This document shows positions 11,146 to 23,155 of a stretch of 36,278 nt of DNA, in pieces (position 1 is the stretch's first letter; the number at the start of each line of letters is the position of its first letter). This DNA comes from Setaria digitata. Lineage: Eukaryota > Nematoda > Chromadorea > Rhabditida > Setariidae. The stretch lies in assembly GCA_003640385.1 (NCBI GenBank), contig RCAB01000576.1, positions 1 through 36,278 of the forward strand, in the 5' to 3' direction. The notes under the pieces were generated by a model. It searched no databases, was not told the DNA's origin, and saw nothing but the letters and a program-made list of their open reading frames with translations. A program made the position numbers and the translations under genes.

Positions 11146-13751
11146 TTACTTCATAATCATATCATTCGGTGAGTCATTAAGTACAACAATAATAACTGAT
11201 ACATTATCTCCACATCCCCGTTTTACCGATTCTGCGGCTAAATCATCCGCAACACTTTGCCAAATCATCTCACGCGTTTCTGGTTCCTGACCACCAACGG
11301 CCTAAAAAGCTTTTGATTAGATTTAAACATTTCGATTACACAAATGACTTAAAAGCATCCAAACCTTTGTTGATTGCCTGATTTTTCCTATAACGTAATC
11401 CACCGCTTCCTGGTTGCTGAAGGTTTTCCACAAGCCATCACAAGCAATGAGGACAAATCTAAAACCTTTTCTCTCAATGGTGTTTAAAATTCAACTACTG
11501 TAATATTTTGAATATAATGGGAAATTTGATAACTTACATTTTACATTTGTCCTTATAAATATGCAATTTTACAATGGAACTATGCTATATTAAAGGATTC
11601 ACGTGAAGTTAACTAAAATTAAGTGGCTGATAGTTAAACACCATTACCACTCTGACCAATTTTCTTGTTTTGGATGTAGGTTATGACAAAGGAAAATAAA
11701 AACCAAAAAACTAACATGTCATCTTTAGTGATAGAAAATTTTTTAACATCGGGTATGCAAATAAGCCCATAAGCCTTGAACTGGCCATCGCCAATCGATC
11801 GAGAAACTTCCAAAATGCCCATTATGCGACCATCCCTAAAATTCGTTTCAAAATAATGGAAGAGATAAATAAAACCTGGAGTTACCAAATTCCAAACTAT
11901 CAGGCAAGCTTACTTCACGTTGCCGCCCGCCTTTTGAATTCGCATCCGTTCTTCGAAATGTAGCGGTGAATGATCTACTGTTAGCTGCATTGCAACATCC
12001 TTTGTTCCTTCAGTTTCAAACTTGCTACGACAAACTACTGCCTGGAGGGTATAATTTATCGTTCAACCTGAGTGATTTATCTAATCCATTTAATAATTGC
12101 ACACGAGGAAACTCTCTCGTATCAAACTTGAATTACTGTTATCCTGGCTTAAAATGATTCTAACAGACAAACAGTTTGTTTCTAAATGGAATTTCAAAAA
12201 GGACTTTGAATGCTCGTTAAAATACCTTTGAGTCGCCAATATTTGCACAGTAAATAACGTTGTTGACCAGTAGAATTGTTGTCGCTGTTGTACCATCTTT
12301 CCATGAAGGCCTCCTTCAATACAAGAGTTTTTAAAGGAAAGAAATAAGGAAAATCGAGCAGTTTAGACCAAAAATTAGAGTCAGAGTATGCCAGACAACT
12401 AACGTTCGACGAGCTTCAACCAAAAATTGCTCATCGACTTGCTTGTACGTATCAATGAAGCATTTTTTTATTCCTTTCTCCAAAACAGAAAAATCGGAAC
12501 CTGAAATCAATATCCAAACGATAATAATTCATAACGCATGATTGTATTACTTTTCTAATCCTTATCTTACCACAAAAAAACCTTCAAGAAAAAAGAAAGT
12601 GAAACCGAAAGAAGCCCCTTTTAAATTCCTCACATTCCAGTAAGTGTAAGCAGCAGAGCTACAAAGAAAAAAAAGGAAAAAAATACTAAAAAATAGTACA
12701 ATAATTCATTATTTTTCCAACTGGGAAAGCAATCATGATGACCTTTTATCATTTAAGTCTTTTAGAGTCTTTTCTTATATTACATACTTAAACGCTCTAA
12801 GGAATAAAGTAAACCATTCCATAAATTCGTCAAAACTTTAGATAATAAGCTACGACAATGTACGGCAAGTACCTCAATCAATGTTTCGAATATACAACCT
12901 TGGTTTCACCTTTTCTTGGCTAAACAACTAATTTTGATTTTGTTCATACTATAAGATTTCACATCTCCTCTATGCTAACTAGAGAAATTTTTTCAAAGAC
13001 CTACAAGCTTCCAATTTCCTCTTCAGTCTAGGTGGCAAACGTTCAGCAGCAAAATCTGCAGCTCGACGCCCAGCATGGCCATCAAAAATCGCATAAAAAG
13101 CACTTCGTTGACTAAAAAAGTATGAACTGAATAAAACTGTTCCAACTTGCTAAAAGACATTTTGTGTTTCTTTGTTTCTGTTGTGATTACATGTTACGGA
13201 TGGAAGTGAGTCCAAACTGATCCAATCGAACATGTGCATCTTGCATATCTTGACGTTCACCTTTCCGCCAACCACATACGCTAACCAATTTACCGACTGC
13301 AAACAAATTTCATTTAATTATTTTTTTGAATTTCAAACAATTCTATAACAGATATAGGAAGTTATAATAAATTACTGAGATTACACCAATCAAACGAGAA
13401 AGTCGCGACATCGAAAATTTTTAACAAATAGATATTTTTCCCCTTGTTTCTCCTTTTTTGTGCATAACATAACAACTGAAGGCACTGCGGAATGGACAAT
13501 TAAAGACGCGCCTTTTAAGAGAATGAAGCAATCGTCCACCTACCAGCACCGTCATCTTCACCAATCCTGCATGATTGTTCGGATGCTGCACCCTCGTTGC
13601 GAGATTTCTTCTGCATACTGCAACCTGAATCTGGGTCAGAACCACTTTCGCTTGTCGAATTCACCGCATTCTCAGCAGCAGTTGAACCAATATCCAAATC
13701 ATGATACAATGACATCGTTAACGGTGGCACCATTTTCCTTTTCGTAGCCAT
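11146..13751 (-). CDS. ILKAP: ILKAP-type PP2C Ser/Thr phosphatase
   Basis: Nine exons on the minus strand: 13751-13544, 13296-13191, 13111-13005, 12500-12404, 12313-12226, 12041-11914, 11835-11716, 11458-11365 and 11301-11146. They give 367 residues with every phase closing. The first ~70 residues are Ser/Gly/Glu-rich. The metal-dependent PP2C domain then runs to the end: GERQDMQDAH (about 82-91), FDGHAG (114-119), WKDGTTA (177-182), IGDSK, VSRSIGDGQ (from 255), ACDGLW (290-295) and GDNVSV near 347. These carry the Asp residues that bind two Mg/Mn ions. DGRIMGILEVSRSIGDGQ is nearly the human ILKAP sequence and separates it from other PP2Cs. Human ILKAP (392 residues) binds integrin-linked kinase and dampens its signalling. 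Introns are about 50-500 nt. The start is the first ATG of the open first exon. The gene lies 912 bp downstream of LSM4 on the same strand. Confidence 0.95.
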
Positions 13752-14017
13752 CTTAGCTTCAAGTAAATATACCTATTTAAATACACATAAACATTTTGGT
13801 ACATAACGACAAAAAGTATCTTGAAAAATCAACGAGATTTTAACACCTTCGAAGTACAACAAGATGCCATAAAAACAACTGAGTCATTATATCGTATTCA
13901 CATAAAACAAAATAAGGAATTAAATATGGAATAATACGAATACACTACCAACAACGATCTCTCTCCACAAACTTTTGTAAGAATGGGGGTATAATCATGA
14001 CAAGATATATATTATCA

Positions 14018-14072
<55 letters not shown>

Positions 14073-14663
14073 CTAGTACTATATATATATAGTACTAGTT
14101 TTGCTCCTTGATTTACTGCTTTTTTCACTTCACACGTCAATCGAAGCTCCTCATGTCGAAATGATCTTTAGCAATCTTCTGTGTTAAATAGCTCTGCAAC
14201 TGTAAGAAATTAAACATGAGTAGCATGATCCTTACGGAAAGTTCACATACCTTCATTCATATTTAACCTGCAGCAAAACTAACAATCCTGTGGTAAGAAA
14301 TCATATCAACAAAGTTGAGAAAAATATTACAAAATATTTCTTTCCTCTAATTTTGGAAAAAAAAACATGAAGAAACAGAATAAATGACGTCTTCATCGGA
14401 AAACAATCCGCACAAATCACAAATACAAAATTTTCAAATAAAGAAGTTCGAAGATCATTTATTCAGACACCATATGATGATTTGGAGAATAAAGCCATGA
14501 AGAATTTCACTGAGAATGAGTGCATTCAACATTTCTGTTCGGAGCGTTATTGCAATTAAAACAAAAATTTACCAATATATTTTATCAACAGCAACATTGG
14601 AGATCCACTATTCTTCATAACTTGCCAGATATAAAAGAGAAAAAGGCTAAATACATGAATTCA
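13752..14663. other. Intergenic between LSM4 and ILKAP, AT microsatellite
   Basis: Spacer between two minus-strand genes, holding the LSM4 3' flank and the ILKAP 5' flank. It contains an (AT)n tract with a perfect palindrome (13991-14102). A TTTATT at 14458-14463 gives AATAAA on the minus strand about 200 nt past the LSM4 stop. A likely acceptor-like AATAG near 13774 lies just upstream of the ILKAP ATG and could serve leader trans-splicing; this is inference. Confidence 0.55.
13991..14102. repeat. (AT)n microsatellite with nested palindromes
   Basis: Pure alternating AT runs from about 14023 to 14067. On the left, ATAATCATGA (13991-14000) is complementary to TCATGATTAT (14015-14024). On the right, 14069-14102 is a perfect 34-bp palindrome whose half is AAAACTAGTACTATATA, centred between 14085 and 14086. 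Such sequence can extrude as a cruciform and tends to vary in length. Confidence 0.9.
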
Positions 14664-16047
14664 CTAAGCAGCAGATTTATCGCGATTCCATCCATGCTGA
14701 TTACCACCCCGTCCAGTACCGCGAGTACTAGAACTTCCACCTCGGCTTTGCTGTTGCTGACCTCTACCTCCCTGCAAACTGCGTTTGGCACGTTGCTGAT
14801 CTTTCTGTTGTCTACGTACCTCCTTAACCTGAAGTCCAATACTTCATTTACACTTGTCCAATTGATCATATTAAGTAGATGAATGGGAGTTTCAATACAA
14901 TGAGTTTCAGTCATTTAGAGAAAGTTATCCTCACACTTTCGAAGCGGACAATTTAAACTTAGAATTCTGGACAAGATAAACAAAAGCTTTTAAAGAAGGA
15001 ACAAAGCCAAAACGCTACTTACTTCCTCTTTCACTAGTTCAACTACGTCGTCTGGAATCCGTAAATACTTGATCGTTGAACCCCGTACATACACTTCTTG
15101 CATTTTCAGGAAGCGATCCCCGTCCTAAACAGAATTATCATTTCTCCTAGTAAAAAATAACCCGACGTCATTTGATAAGAATAGGAAAGTGGAAACGAAG
15201 AAGTGTTAATTGGAAATAATAGTGATCATTTCATGTTCTCGCAATCAATTTCTAAAGATCTGTAGTTCTAGATCGGGCAGATGTGAGACAAGATGTCTCG
15301 GAGAAAGAAATTTCCTTTTCCCAGAATAGAAAGAATAAGAAGCAAATGCTAGAAACATCTTTGGGAAGAGAGAGAATAACTCGACCAAATAATAAAGGGA
15401 AACTTAGGAATAATCTGAAAGGGAATAACCCAAGTACAGAAAGACTGACCTCCGTACGGTAAGTGATGCTTTATGAAAGGGTAAATATCATTAGATGAGT
15501 TTAACAAACTTGCAAGGGGGGAGGGGGGAAGATAAATTGATGATTGATTACATTCCAGTTGCAGAAGCAACGGCGGTAATGCATAAAAAAGTAACTCACA
15601 CGTGAAGTACAGATAGCATCTCTCAAATGGATATTCATCCATGCATCGCATGCAACTAAATGTCCATTATATGTTTCACCATTTTTCAATTCAACCAACA
15701 TTGGATGATTTTGCGCTGTACGTAAAAGTGATAGTGGTAACTGAAAAAGGAAGGAAAACAAATAGCATATTGCACAGAAAATTGAAACCTTTAAAATACT
15801 CAAGCATAATTATTCGAAATATTTAGCAAATCTAGATTTTGATTATGGTCAGCTTTTTTTTTTGCATCTGTTATTCGCAAATGACTCTGAACTAGAACAG
15901 CGGAAATTCCTTCGTGTACTTACACAGATAAAGTGAAGCAAAATTTTCTTTTCGTAAATTATCTGAGAAGAAAAAATCGAGTAATTCCGTGACATAACTC
16001 AGTTCAATTATAAAATAAAACAATATTGCAAAAACACTTACAACCAT
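14664..16047 (-). CDS. lsm-4: U6 snRNA-associated Sm-like protein LSm4
   Basis: Four exons on the minus strand: 16047-16042, 15740-15600, 15124-15023 and 14828-14664, giving 137 residues with all junctions in phase 0. The protein starts [16 protein letters not shown], close to LSm4 of other animals (human 139 residues). The Sm fold spans roughly residues 3-77: Sm1 motif with [14 protein letters not shown] and MNIHLRDAI, Sm2 motif with [15 protein letters not shown]. The tail is rich in Gln, Arg and Gly ([19 protein letters not shown]), as expected for LSm4, whose RG tail is methylated and helps P-body assembly. LSm4 belongs to the LSm2-8 ring on U6 snRNA in the nucleus and the LSm1-7 ring in mRNA decay. 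The first coding exon holds only ATG GTT before GTAAGT, a 6-nt coding start. Other donors are CGT|GTGAGT and GAA|GTAAGT; the acceptors are TTTTTCAG, TGTTTAG and GACTTCAG. Confidence 0.97.
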
Positions 16048-18390
16048 AATATCGTGGAAAGATGTATAAGTTCTGAAGTTCCTATCAGTTGTCCTAAAAC
16101 TTTAGTACACTTCCCGACAAATAATATTAGAGAATATCAGTGACCGAGTAAACACACAATAACAAAGTAAACAAATCCCAAAATCAATTCCAGTCTAATC
16201 ACCACCTCATTAAAAATAAGAAATTCTAACGGACAACGGCCAACCGTGGAATATTGGTCGGCCCAGTGGAGAACTGAATTATGTGCCTGAATAGGGAGTA
16301 GGGGGGAATATAAATTTGCGGAAACAAGCTCTATGTGTAACTGTCCTGATACTACGCTTCTTGTCACGCGCTACCTAATATTTCAAACGTAAGTATAGTC
16401 CGTATTATACGTGTGCTGATTCTTTCTACGTTTTGTACCATTCATGACGTTTCCTATTGTCCATTATGCATTATGCACTTTTCGCCATATTTACGTCAGT
16501 TAACATTTCAATTTCAAATGATTTTACATTTCATATTACATTGGGTATTATATTGTATCATTTGTTGGTATATTTTTTTATAATACGTCGTTTATCATGA
16601 TTTTCCATGTTGTTGTATTTTGTGTGAGATGTAATCTCATCATCCTTCGTATGTGACATTGTTAGCTTCGTTATAATTTGTTTTCTCAATTAATGTACTG
16701 TAAGATTTAAGTATGATAATAAATATATCATTTTAAACGAAGAAAAGAAGTGAAGTAACTTGTAAATTGATCAGTTAATTAACGTTTTTTCATCCGCTTT
16801 TTATTACCTTTCACATTGAGTTTTGCTATTTATAGGCTACTACATTCAAAATATTAGAACCAAAAAATATTAATATTTCTTATGGTAATGTGCTTAACAT
16901 ATGTTTAAAATAGTCGGGTTTATTTGTTGTATAATGTTAATTTAATCCAAAAAAGGAATTCATTCAGTATGAAATATTTGTTACAGATGATCACATATCA
17001 CGTCTTTGATCGAATTTCCTTATTATCACTGCTGATTCTAACTAGTAATAACGTGACCTTGAAAATGTCAAAACTTTTTCAAATTAAATTTCCAAGCGAC
17101 TGTGCATTTAGTCGATAAAAAAAATTATCGTATCATTAACTACGCAACGTTGTGTGAATAATTTTTGCGCTGTATATCAGTTTTCGTGAGTTTAAATAAG
17201 AAATTGCTATTTAAGCAATGATAGAAATGTGCAATTGAAAGTTTGTAAAAATTAATTTGGAAGTGATGTAAAATGGTGAGAATTTAAAACTTCACATCAT
17301 TCATCGGTTTTTTAATCGTTTTCTGAAATTGTTATTAAACAGAAAAAAAGGAATCATAAATGAATTACTAATTTCTATACATAAGAATATAAAGCGCTCA
17401 TAAATTTTGTTGCATAAGAAGTTATTTTCCCAATTCTCAAACTGGCATTGGTAACGGAAGAAATTTTATAATTTTTGTAATTTTCATGGCATTACTTGGA
17501 ATTTTGGAAAATGATAACTTTTGGGAGTTTTGGGCATAAAAATCTGATAAATTATACCACTGGAGGATCATCAGTACGAAGCGATAAGTTATCCCCTTAA
17601 AAACTTTTAAGCCACTTCATCCAGTAATCTGTTTTAATTGACATTCCAGTTTATGTAAAATATTTCTCATTTTGCTGACATTTTTTTCTTTCCTTTTCCA
17701 CTTACAAGAACTTGGTTCTTGTGAAACTTCTTGTGTTGCGGAATGCAAAACCATTTCTGCAAGTAGCATTTTAGAGAATTCTTTTTTCTTTTTATCACTG
17801 ATTTGCCAGGAATTAGCAAAAAGAATCACTTTTTTTGAATTTTATCCAGGAGAATTATAATTTCTACTCGATTTCACATAAGATTTATATCCCAAATTGG
17901 AATTAATCCAAAATAATTTTATGTAATGCTTCGAAATTTTCATTTATGTTAATTTAATTTCAATTGAATTATTTTAACATTATACGCACATATGCCCAAA
18001 AATCTAAAAAAATCAAAAATCTAAATTTTTTCTATTTAATTTTGAAAATCTACATATATGTATAATTTATTATATTTATATTCATTTTTTTTTAAAAACA
18101 CTTCACTATATTCAAATAACACTTTCCTTCTCGCCATTTATAATTGGAGTATTTTTGATATTGATAATGGTGTATAAAAGTAAAATAATTGATATCGGTT
18201 GTTTTCTTTCAGGTGAGAACTAATTTTGGAAGATATGAAAATTGAAAAGTTATGACTAAATTGTAGTTTGATTGAAAATTAGATAGCGGCTTAATTTGAA
18301 ATAAAACTTGAATATTTATTGTTTGAATGGATTATTGAGTTTTTCTGAATTTTTGTTCGAACAGGAAGTCATATCACTGCTGATAGTTCA
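16048..18390. other. Intergenic between divergent genes
   Basis: Divergent spacer between LSM4 (minus) and the secreted-protein gene (plus). The part next to LSM4 (about 16200-16380) is less AT-rich and contains a possible stem, GGCCAACC with GGTCGGCC around 16238-16263, likely promoter-proximal. A dispersed repeat copy lies at 17428-17513. Plus-strand open stretches near 16966-17118 and 17672-17860 show no motif and I do not call them. Confidence 0.55.
17428..17513 (+). repeat. Dispersed repeat, copy B
   Basis: Aligns with 7881-7970 through the blocks TTCTCAAACTG, GGAAGAAAT, TTTTTGTAAT, ATGGCATTA and GGAAAATG. Divergence is moderate, with short indels. Confidence 0.55.
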
Positions 18391-21300
18391 ATGGGATATT
18401 TTCTGGAACTATTTCTTCTGAAGCTATTACTTTCAATTTACTTGCAACAAACAATTGATGGTGAGAGAATTGGGCGTAAGTTTTGCTGGTACTTTTACTT
18501 ATTTAAAATCAGAATTTGAGTAATAAACCTAGAAATCAAAGTATATGATTAAACTTATCTGCTTTGACTGGATAACGAAAGTGCTAACTTCCTGTAGTTT
18601 TACTTTGAACTCTTGTCACAAAATATAAAGGTAAGTGCTCAAAATAAGAGCATGTTTTATCTGATTATTTAATTATTGAAGTTCTCTGATTTAGTTAATC
18701 CTAAATATTAGTGGGTAAAAAATAGCGATAAAATTTTTTGAATTGGAAGGAAAATAAAACAAGGCTAAAGTAAATCATCCTGATTAATAAATACAGAATT
18801 TTATATTTTCCTATTAATTAAAGGGCCATAATTAGTTGTGCCATTACAATTACTTTCATTGCTTTATACAGCACAATTAGTGATTAAGCATTGGTCGATT
18901 AAAAAAGCATTCATATTCAATTCGATTTTTGCTTTCGGAATTTCATAGTCATCTAACAAAAGCATTTTGAAATAAGCTAAGACAATGATTGTTTTATCAC
19001 TATGAAATAATTTAAATTTACCAATAAAAATTAATTTTTCTCCCATCAAAATGACGCCATTTGAAGTTATTAGACTGACATAAATTGTGTGTATTTCCTT
19101 ACGAAGGTTTTTGTCAAAAAATAAAAAAATAATGCATAATATTTTGTTAGAAAATGTGAAGCAATAATTTTAGAATTAAAAAGTAATTTTGGATTTAAAA
19201 AAAATGACAATAATATTTTTAGAAATATGAAAAAAAAAACAATTTATTAGAAATATAAGAAGTATACTCTAATATGAATTACACCCATGCGCGTGATACT
19301 GACATAAGACGTCTTTGCAGTTCATCTAAAAGTTTAAAACGTCACATAAGCGTAAATACTTTGCTTATAGCTCAGTAATTTAATACTGTGATTATAAAGC
19401 TAAATATACAATACAGTGATTTGTGGCTAGCTTTATTGCGTCTTACGTGAAAGCTTTTAATTTATGACGTGCTTTACGTGGAAACTTTTAGTTAAGGACA
19501 ATTAATATAAGTCAAAGAACGTACGGTTAGCAGGCGTAATGATAAAAAGTTATTTGTTTTCCATGAGTAATTAATGGGCAAATTAAAATATTTCTTTATT
19601 TTGTTTTGTAGTAAATTAGAAATAAGTTTCAATTTATTCTCTCTAAACCGGCAATAAATTATTACATATAGTAGCACTACCAATAACTTTCATTAAACCG
19701 CATAATTATTTTTATTATTCATCATTATTTATTGATTGTCATTGTTACTAGTATCTTTATTATTTAATTTTCGCAAAATTTTTTTAAAAACATGAATTTT
19801 TTTTAGCGAAATGAAGTCAGTTACGATAACATCTTTTACATCTCATCTGGCGCTTTTTAGTATTTCATTTCAGTTAAGACAATTAGTTGTATTTTCTCTG
19901 CAGTAGTGTTTCTTTCCTTTTTTCAACTTTTCAACCTGAGTTTTACTTAAGTTAAAACATAACTGTTGTTGAGACATAGAGTTATACTTTGAGTTAAATG
20001 AAAAATTGAGAATTTTGGGGCATTTGAAAAAATTGAAAAACGGAAAATATTTTGGTACAAATTATGATTTATCATTTTTGATTCATTTGGCTTTGCAATT
20101 AATTACTAAATGATAAAGAAAGACGCCTTTTCTACATTTAATTCCAATAAAAGTGGTTTATATTTAGTGAATAAAAAAAATATTGAATCTAATCTCTTCA
20201 TACTTCACTACAAAATGAATTAATTAATTAATTAATTTCATTTTTTTTGAGTATGTCGAACGGAATGTCTGGAACAAAATAAATATGCTATTGTACGAAC
20301 ACGTGTCAGGAGTAATTCAGTATCGGCCGAACTTTGCCATAATGAAACTCACTTGGCAAATTCAACTATTTCGAAGTCATTCGTTGTACCATACATATGT
20401 TATCGGAATATTGGCAAGTGGAAATTTGACATAAAGGCATAGTTAAATAATTATTTAAATTTAAAAATAATGTAGAAGTTTAAAATTATAATGAATAAAT
20501 ATTAACCCATTGGAGAATATCGAGTGTACTGAATGAGTAATAATATTTTTAATTATACTATTTTAACTTGCGCATATTTATAAAATTAATTATAGAATAA
20601 TTTTCAAAGATGAAAAAAAAATTTTCTGCACAGTTTATTTAGCACAATCTTAAAGTTTTTAGTTTTAGTATATTTATAAAAAATAATTTTAAAATGATTT
20701 TCAGAAAAAAAAATTTTTTTGCTTAATTTATTTATTAAAAAAAAAAAAAAGAAATATAAGAATTTATCGGAATAATACTCAATGAGGTGGTTCATTTCTC
20801 TGCTAATAAGTAATGCTAGCCTACGGAAAAATTGTTCGGAATTTATTGCTGTTAAATGATTTTCTATCTTATCAAGATTTCTTCAACTATCGGAAAAGTA
20901 TTTTTTGATAACGAATAAATTTGTGGGAAGTAACTTGCAACCATGATTTATCGTTTTTTTTTTCTACTCTAAAACAATTTTTTTTCCCACAAATAATAAT
21001 TCCATGCTTCATAAATTTGATTTTATTTTATTTTTTGCCTCTTAATTATGACCAAAATATATCCGATTTAAATATGATAAAGTTTTTGAGAAAAGTATTT
21101 TATGTGTTTGAGAAAACTCTTGGATATTTTTAATGATTGCTTTTACTTCGAGGAACTAAATAAAAAGTAAGCATTTAAATAAAAAGCAAACCAAAATCAA
21201 AAAAAAAAAAAAATGCAAGCAATTTTCGTTCATTGGTTCTGTGAAAGAAAAAAGAGAAAAACTTTTTGCTTTGAAGATATTTTTTTAAAACTGCGGCAAA

Positions 21301-23057
21301 TTAAAACACGAAGGTTTTAAAACATCTTAAAACTTTTCAAAAAGAAAAAACTTTTTTTTTTAAAGCTCAGTATTTTTTGACGTTTTCTTTTTTTTCCTTT
21401 AAGCTGAAAGCATTTTTTAAATTTCGAAAATTGAGGTCATTTTTTAAAAAAGTACATCGGCATTATGTGAATTTTTCGGTGTTTTTCATTTTTTTTTTTT
21501 GCATCAGAATTAGAATGCTTTTTGCGAGAATCCTAAAATGAGAAAGCATGTAAGTGTTTTCTGGCTTAACCTTTTTTTGAATTAAACAAAGACAAAGTTA
21601 TAACTTCTTTAACTTTATTTCAAATTATTTGTTATTATTATTATTCAAATTATATGCATATTTCAAATTATTCTAACTCTGATAGTGAAAGAGAAAACGA
21701 AAAAAGTTGTTCGTTGCTATGCATTCTACAAATAAGTCAAATTAAACAATTTTTGTATTTCAATTTTTTACATTTAAATATTTTTCATTGTCATCAACGA
21801 ATTGCCATTTTATTACTCCTCTTCAAACTTTTTCCTGTAATTTTTTGTCATAATCAAGGCCAATTGTGATTACTTTCATATTTCGTATTTCGTGAATTCT
21901 TTCATGTTGTGTGATTTCCTTAACATTTTGTTCAGTTCTTTTTTTTTTTTTTTTTATGATCGTATGTTCCTTAATTCTCACTATATTTTATAATTATATT
22001 CTATAATTTTGAAGTTTTTGACCGCTTCTGAAGCACATGAAAAGGAATTTATTTTTTTGTTTAATTTTACCACATTTTTTTCTAAATTCAAAGCATCCAA
22101 CGAAAACAAAAATGACAAAAATGAAGCTTTTCAATTCGCTCTGATAAATAAATCTTCATCATGATGAAATATTTTGTTGTAATGAATGATTCTATAATTC
22201 TATTTATTTCTCCTTGATTCCATAAGAAAACTGAAACCAGCCAATGTATTATTTATACGAATAATGTAAAATGATTGATTGTACTCTGTCATCAAATAGT
22301 TAATATAAGCAGCTTAATTACCAACTAAGTGGAATTTTTGGATAATAGAAATCGCGACAGGACTAGGATTTACTATAATTATTCATAAGGAGTTTTAAAT
22401 GGATTATAATGTCAATCAAATTTATTTATAGGATAAGAAAGGAATTGTAAGGTTCCAGCGAGCTTGTCCACCAGCAGAAAATGTGCCAAGTAACAAATTG
22501 GAGACGTGTTCTAAAGTATATAATTTGGGATATCGTCAATATAATTACGGTATCACTTTTTTTGAGTTTATTTGCTTCATTAACATTTCATATCACAAAT
22601 ATCACAACTATATAAACATAGTACATAGTAAAATATAAACATAGTAAAATATATATAAAGCTATACTTTATCATCATAATTGTTATCACTGTTCAATTAA
22701 TTTTGCTTGATTTTCAACACAAAAAAGAAAGAAAGCTATTTCCATAAGAAAAATTAAAGTGGAATTTTCATTTTCTACCAAAATTTGATTAATTATGATT
22801 TAATTGAAAGTGAAATTTTGCTTGAAAATTCCGTCATGATTCAAGTATATGTTAATAATTTTTTCTGTTTATTTGATTACGCATATCTCTCGCATATTTC
22901 AGGATAATGTTATAGAACAAAAACAATATGGAAAATTAAAAGAATTCAAAATTTTGTTCCTAGCCTAACAAAAAAATTTATTTTGCGTTTTGTTTATTCT
23001 ACAATTTCAGAAAAGGAACATGTTGATGTGATTCAAGGTGTACATACTCGAACCTGA
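18391..23057 (+). CDS. Putative secreted six-cysteine protein, unrecognised
   Basis: Not recognised. Four exons on the plus strand: 18391-18460, 20252-20436, 22432-22549 and 23011-23057, giving 139 residues. Exon 1 starts MGYFLELFLLKLLLSIY, a signal peptide, and ends GATG|GTGAGA. Exon 2 follows TTTTTTTTGAG and reads CRTECLEQNKYAIV..., with two N-glycosylation sequons (NET, NST) and YICYRNIGKW. Exon 3 follows TTTATAG and contains RFQRACPP and ETCSKVYNLGYRQ, ending TACG|GTATCA. The mature part has six Cys, enough for three disulfides, so an extracellular role is likely. Exon 2 to 3 is in frame only with a GC donor (ATAAAG|GCATAG); no suitable GT donor was found. The last exon (KEHVDVIQGVHTRT) ends at TGA, with AATAAA 89 nt later. 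Alternatively exon 4 may splice at CAAG|GTGTAC to 23294-23388, in phase and open (DSTITVYLITHLAQ...). Exon 2 and 3 coding status is fairly convincing; the full chain less so. Confidence 0.55.
19326..19499. repeat. CGT-rich repeat block in intron
   Basis: Inside the first intron of the secreted-protein gene. Two 26-bp tandem units, 19443-19468 (TTACGTGAAAGCTTTTAA...) and 19474-19499 (TTACGTGGAAACTTTTAG...), are spaced 31 bp apart. CTAAAAGTTT at 19326-19335 is the inverted complement of AAACTTTTAG at 19482-19491. Just upstream, AAGACGTCTT is palindromic and TAAGACG is inverted as CGTCTTA about 135 bp later. It may be an eroded small DNA transposon or a regulatory cluster of ACGT-core sites. Confidence 0.55.
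20215..20238. repeat. (TTAA)n microsatellite
   Basis: AATTAATTAATTAATT-type tetranucleotide repeats directly upstream of the polypyrimidine tract of exon 2 of the secreted-protein gene. Confidence 0.8.
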
Positions 23058-23145
23058 AATTATCCATTTCAAAATTTTCAAACATTACAATTTTTTTTTT
23101 ACATGCATGAACTGTGATTGTTAAATATAACCTGTGTTCTTGTAA

Positions 23146-23155
23146 AATAAATAAA
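23146..23155 (+). terminator. Polyadenylation signal, secreted-protein gene
   Basis: Overlapping AATAAATAAA about 90 nt past the TGA of the proposed last exon, with a TGTGTTCTTG stretch just before it. It supports transcript ending here, but the hexamer is common in such AT-rich DNA. Confidence 0.45.

Noticed and set aside
16137..16367. Minus-strand 76-residue frame upstream of LSM4
   Set aside because: It lies in the likely promoter region, with no recognisable domain or junction to the LSM4 first exon.
18864..19049. Minus-strand 61-residue open frame (MMGEKLIFIGKFKLF...) inside an intron of the secreted-protein gene
   Set aside because: No splice partner, motif or family resemblance; the length is within chance for AT-rich DNA.
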